Positions 11,835 through 14,153 of a stretch of DNA of 14,153 nt are shown piece by piece. Where the stretch lies: assembly GCA_039029535.1 (NCBI GenBank), contig JBCCFW010000191.1:1-14153 (forward strand). The letters run 5' to 3'. The notes under the pieces are model-generated. The model was not told the origin of the DNA and made no database searches. It saw only the letters and a program-made list of their open reading frames with translations. Numbering within the stretch: the first letter of the stretch is position 1; each line of letters opens with the position of its first letter. This DNA comes from JBCCFW01 sp039029535. GTDB lineage: Bacteria; Acidobacteriota; JBCCFW01. The position numbers were made by a program, and so were the translations under genes.

Positions 11835-12689
11835 ATGGACTCGATCACGCTGACGCTCATCGCGACCTCCCTCTACCTGGGGCTCTCCTGCCTACTCAAG
11901 ACCCTGGCGCCCTGGCACCTGGCCGGCGTCGTCCGGGGGCTGCTGCCCGTGGGCCCACGGCTCGGGGCAACCCTGGCCGCGCTGGTGATCGGCTGGGAGG
12001 CGGCCCTGGCGGTCAGTCTCGTCGTCGTTCCGGCCTTGGCCGTCACGCCGGCCATCGGGACCTTCGCGGTCTTCGTCGTCCTGCTCGGCCATGGCTGGTG
12101 GCGGGGGGCCACCGACTGCGGCTGTCACGGGCCGGGCGTGGCGATGCACCCGCTGGTGAGCCTGGTCCTCGACCTCGGCCTACTCGTCTGCCTGCTGCTC
12201 ATCCGAGCTCAGGTGCCCGCTTGGCCGCTGGCCTGGGGCCTGGCGTCCCTCGTCGTCTTCCTGCTCGTGGTCGTCTTCTGCTGGCTCCAGGCCGATGCGC
12301 TGGCTCGAGGCCGAGGGCCCTGGCTCGATCTCTCCGCCGCGCGTCCGGGGCAACTCTTGCCATCGGGCCTGGTCGACGACACGGCCGGTTCGGGGAGGAC
12401 CCAGCTCGTCGCCCTGCTCGCTCCCGACTGCCCTCTCTGTCAGGCCTGGCTGAAGGTGCTGGCCACCGTGCATCGGCGTGAGGACCTGCCGACGGTGCTC
12501 GCGCTACAGGCGCAAAGTCAGACGAGTGAGGACCAGCCCGACTCGCCGGTCCCGATGCGGGCGATCTCGCGCTGGCGCTTCGGTCGCCTGGCGCTCACGA
12601 CGCCCTCGGCGCTGGTCGTCGTCGACGGTCGAGTGACCGAGCGCTGGCTCAGAACCATGCCCGAGTCGTTCGTGAATCAGCTCCGTTGA
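11835..12689 (+). CDS. MauE-family membrane protein fused to a thioredoxin-like domain
   Basis: A 284-residue protein. Residues 1-155 form a four-helix-type MauE (DoxX-like) membrane domain with GWEAAL (53-58) and the MauE signature DCGCHG (94-99; Cys95, Cys97). Residues ~180-284 form a thioredoxin-like domain with active-site CPLC (Cys199, Cys202) in LVALLAPDCPLC and the cis-Pro region TTPSALVVVDGRV (255-267). MauE is known from methylamine dehydrogenase maturation, where it works with the thioredoxin-like MauD in disulfide chemistry; here both halves are in one chain. The likely role is electron or disulfide exchange across the membrane, with the core-peptide cysteines as candidate substrates. 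It is the first gene of the rightward operon. ATG 11835 follows GGGAGAG at short spacing. Domain calls are good; the substrate is inferred. Confidence 0.82.
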   Translation: MDSITLTLIATSLYLGLSCLLKTLAPWHLAGVVRGLLPVGPRLGATLAALVIGWEAALAVSLVVVPALAVTPAIGTFAVFVVLLGHGWWRGATDCGCHGPGVAMHPLVSLVLDLGLLVCLLLIRAQVPAWPLAWGLASLVVFLLVVVFCWLQADALARGRGPWLDLSAARPGQLLPSGLVDDTAGSGRTQLVALLAPDCPLCQAWLKVLATVHRREDLPTVLALQAQSQTSEDQPDSPVPMRAISRWRFGRLALTTPSALVVVDGRVTERWLRTMPESFVNQLR

Positions 12690-12733
12690 GCTCTGAATCC
12701 GCTTTGGGGTGTGAGGCGGCGCTCGCCTCGAAC

Positions 12734-12738
12734 GAGGA
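12734..12738 (+). promoter_or_regulatory. Shine-Dalgarno fixing the cNMP-fold gene start
   Basis: GAGGA ends 7 bases before ATG 12746. It favours this start over the TTG at 12686 (which would overlap the MauE stop), because the extra 20 residues from the TTG have no domain character. Confidence 0.65.
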
Positions 12739-12745
12739 CCCACCC

Positions 12746-13291
12746 ATGCGACGTGTCTTGTTCATCCTGTCCGAGCTCGAAGACGACCACGTGAGCTGGC
12801 TCACCGAGGCCGGTCACTCCGAGCGCGTGTCGTCGGGGAAAGTTCTCGTGGAGGAGGGGCGGGACACCGCCAGCCTCTTCATCGTCATCGAGGGCAAGCT
12901 CGCGGTGACGGTGGGAGGTGGGGGGACGACCCGGCAGGTTGCGAGCCTGCGCGCCGGCGAGATCGTCGGTGAGCTCTCCTACCTCGACTCGCGTCCGCCC
13001 AACGCGACGGTCACTGCCGCGGAGGACAGTCACGTCTTCGTCATCCCCCGCGACCGCCTCGCGCGCAAGCTCGCCTCCGACGATGCCTTCGCCGCCCGCT
13101 TCTATCGCGCGCTCGGGGTCTTCCTCGCCGACCGCCTGCGCACGGCCGTCAGCCGCATCGGCGACGCGAGCGGCGGCAGCCTGAGCGATCAGGTGGGAGC
13201 CGATGAGGAGATCGATCCCGACCTGCTCGATGGCCTCGACCTGGCCGGCGCCCGTTTCGACGGCTTCCTCCGCAGCCTGGCTGAGAAGTGA
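12746..13291 (+). CDS. Cyclic-nucleotide-binding-fold protein of the NHLM cluster
   Basis: A 181-residue soluble protein whose residues ~5-110 are a cyclic-nucleotide-binding (CAP effector) beta-barrel: VSSGKVLVEEGRDTASLFIVIEGKLAV (28-54), LRAGEIVGELSYL (68-80) and RPPNATVTA (83-91), then a helix. No helix-turn-helix follows, so it is not a CRP-type regulator; the rest is a helical, acidic tail. In the phosphate-binding cassette the Arg that holds the cyclic phosphate is replaced (Pro85 in PPNATV), so it may not bind cAMP or cGMP at all. Proteins with this fold are familiar companions of NHLM export genes, with unknown function. It sits 56 bases after MauE-thioredoxin and 10 bases before HlyD, in one apparent operon. 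Confidence 0.82.
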   Translation: MRRVLFILSELEDDHVSWLTEAGHSERVSSGKVLVEEGRDTASLFIVIEGKLAVTVGGGGTTRQVASLRAGEIVGELSYLDSRPPNATVTAAEDSHVFVIPRDRLARKLASDDAFAARFYRALGVFLADRLRTAVSRIGDASGGSLSDQVGADEEIDPDLLDGLDLAGARFDGFLRSLAEK

Positions 13292-13301
13292 GGGCGGGCT
13301 C

Positions 13302-14153
13302 GTGAGCCTTTATCGCAAGAAGGCACTGGAGAAGCTGCAGTCACCCGACCGGGTCGACGAGCTCTTGCAGGTCGTGCATCGCCGCGACTGGATCGTCCTC
13401 TCCGTGTTCGGGCTGCTCTTCGTGGCCGCCGTCGCCTGGGGGATCTTCGGACGCATCCCCATCACGGCCGAGGGTCATGCGGTGCTGCTGCGACCGAGCA
13501 CCGTCCTCGGCTTCCAGTCGCCGGCCGCTGGTCAACTCGTCTCGTGGAAGGTGAACGTCGGCGACCGGGTCGACATCGGTGCTCCTCTGGCGGTGCTCGA
13601 GCGACCGGCCCTGGTGCGGGCCCTCGATGAAGCACGTCTCGAGTTGGCTGAGTTGGAATCGCAACACGACCAGCTCGGGCGCTTGAGCTCCACGACGGCC
13701 GAGCTCGAACGCACTCATGCCGATGGTCGCCGGTCCTTCTTGATGGAGCAGCTCGAGCTGGAGAGGGAGGAGCTGGAGCGGACGCGTGCCCTGGCCATCG
13801 AGGTGCGGGACACGACTCTCGACGTGCTGGCCGAGGAAGAACGCACGACGACGCGTCTTCGGCGTCGGGCCCGGTCGCTCGGCGCCGACCTGCGGGAGCG
13901 CGTGCAGGCCTACGTCGAGTTGGAAGAACGAGGCCTGGCCTCCGAGGCGTCATTGGTGGATGCGCGGGAGGCCGCGGTCGCCAACGAGCTGCGGCAGTCC
14001 GAGCTCGAGCTTCAGCTCCGGGAGGTCGAGCGACGTCGGCTGCAGGCAGAGCAGGAGCATCGCGCTGTGCTCCGAGACCTCAGCGAGCGACGCTCCGCGA
14101 TCGCTGACATGGAGCTGCAGCTCCGCGAGCTCGACCTGTCCGAGGCCGAGCTC
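13302..14153 (+). CDS. HlyD-family secretion adaptor (NHLM bacteriocin system), 3' end outside window
   Basis: The first 284 codons of a membrane-fusion (periplasmic adaptor) protein; the frame stays open to the window edge. Visible parts are a short cytoplasmic start VSLYRKKALEKLQSPDRVDEL with the NHLM HlyD pattern, one membrane helix (about 30-50), a half lipoyl/barrel segment (about 55-105; SPAAGQLVSWKVNVGDRV), and then a long Glu/Arg/Leu-rich coiled coil from ~105 to the edge. The second lipoyl half and the beta-barrel must lie beyond 14153. Start GTG 13302 is chosen because GAGGG (13290-13294), overlapping the previous stop, lies 7 bases upstream, and because the protein then begins exactly like its family. 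It should link the ABC exporters to the outer envelope. It is third in the rightward operon and split from its transporters by the divergent arrangement. Confidence 0.88.
   Translation, partial: MSLYRKKALEKLQSPDRVDELLQVVHRRDWIVLSVFGLLFVAAVAWGIFGRIPITAEGHAVLLRPSTVLGFQSPAAGQLVSWKVNVGDRVDIGAPLAVLERPALVRALDEARLELAELESQHDQLGRLSSTTAELERTHADGRRSFLMEQLELEREELERTRALAIEVRDTTLDVLAEEERTTTRLRRRARSLGADLRERVQAYVELEERGLASEASLVDAREAAVANELRQSELELQLREVERRRLQAEQEHRAVLRDLSERRSAIADMELQLRELDLSEAEL

Noticed and set aside
12686..12745. TTG 12686 start for the cNMP-fold protein, overlapping the MauE stop
   Set aside because: The overlap is tempting, but ATG 12746 has a well-spaced GAGGA and the extra 20 residues show no domain character.

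Overview
This window is GC-rich (roughly two thirds G+C by eye). It looks like a bacterium with a periplasm: there are lipoproteins, an HlyD-type adaptor and a T2SS-pseudopilin-like lipoprotein. That lipoprotein type, the very high GC and the fatty-acyl-AMP ligase would fit Acidobacteriota, Myxococcota or Planctomycetota, but the sequence does not settle the phylum. The first ~90 bases are distinctly AT-richer.

Left part (1-2735): an AT-richer regulatory stretch contains a near-perfect BlaI/MecI-type operator at 44-57. It is followed by a leftward DedA-family membrane protein (178-819). A rightward three-gene set comes next: a T2SSG-like lipoprotein, a lipoprotein of unknown function, and a MutY/Mig-type mismatch DNA glycosylase. 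These are joined by 4-base GTGA start/stop overlaps. This part looks like ordinary chromosome and runs convergently into the next block.

Central and right part (2736-14153): a NHLM-type RiPP (ribosomally made, modified peptide) export cluster made of two divergent operons around a 163-bp intergenic region (11672-11834). The leftward operon begins with four tandem precursor genes. Each encodes a Nif11-like leader of exactly 102 residues ending in a double-glycine-type site (ELDLVSAG) and a short Cys-containing core of 18-21 residues. Next come a C39-peptidase ABC transporter, a second NHLM ABC transporter with an HlyD-like tail, and a 1077-residue protein with the order fatty-acyl-AMP ligase, acyl carrier protein, condensation domain. 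The last three genes are linked by ATGA overlaps. The rightward operon encodes a MauE-thioredoxin fusion, a cyclic-nucleotide-binding-fold protein, and an HlyD adaptor that runs off the right edge.

Working model (inference): the precursors are made in the cytoplasm, and the C39 domain cuts after Ala-Gly during export through the ABC pair with HlyD. The MauE-thioredoxin protein may set the redox state of the core cysteines. The FAAL-ACP-C protein would activate a fatty acid and transfer it to the peptide. No lanthionine synthetase, YcaO, radical SAM or GNAT gene is present in the window, so the FAAL-ACP-C protein is the only visible candidate tailoring enzyme. A lipidated RiPP built by an NRPS-type condensation domain is the most interesting possibility here.
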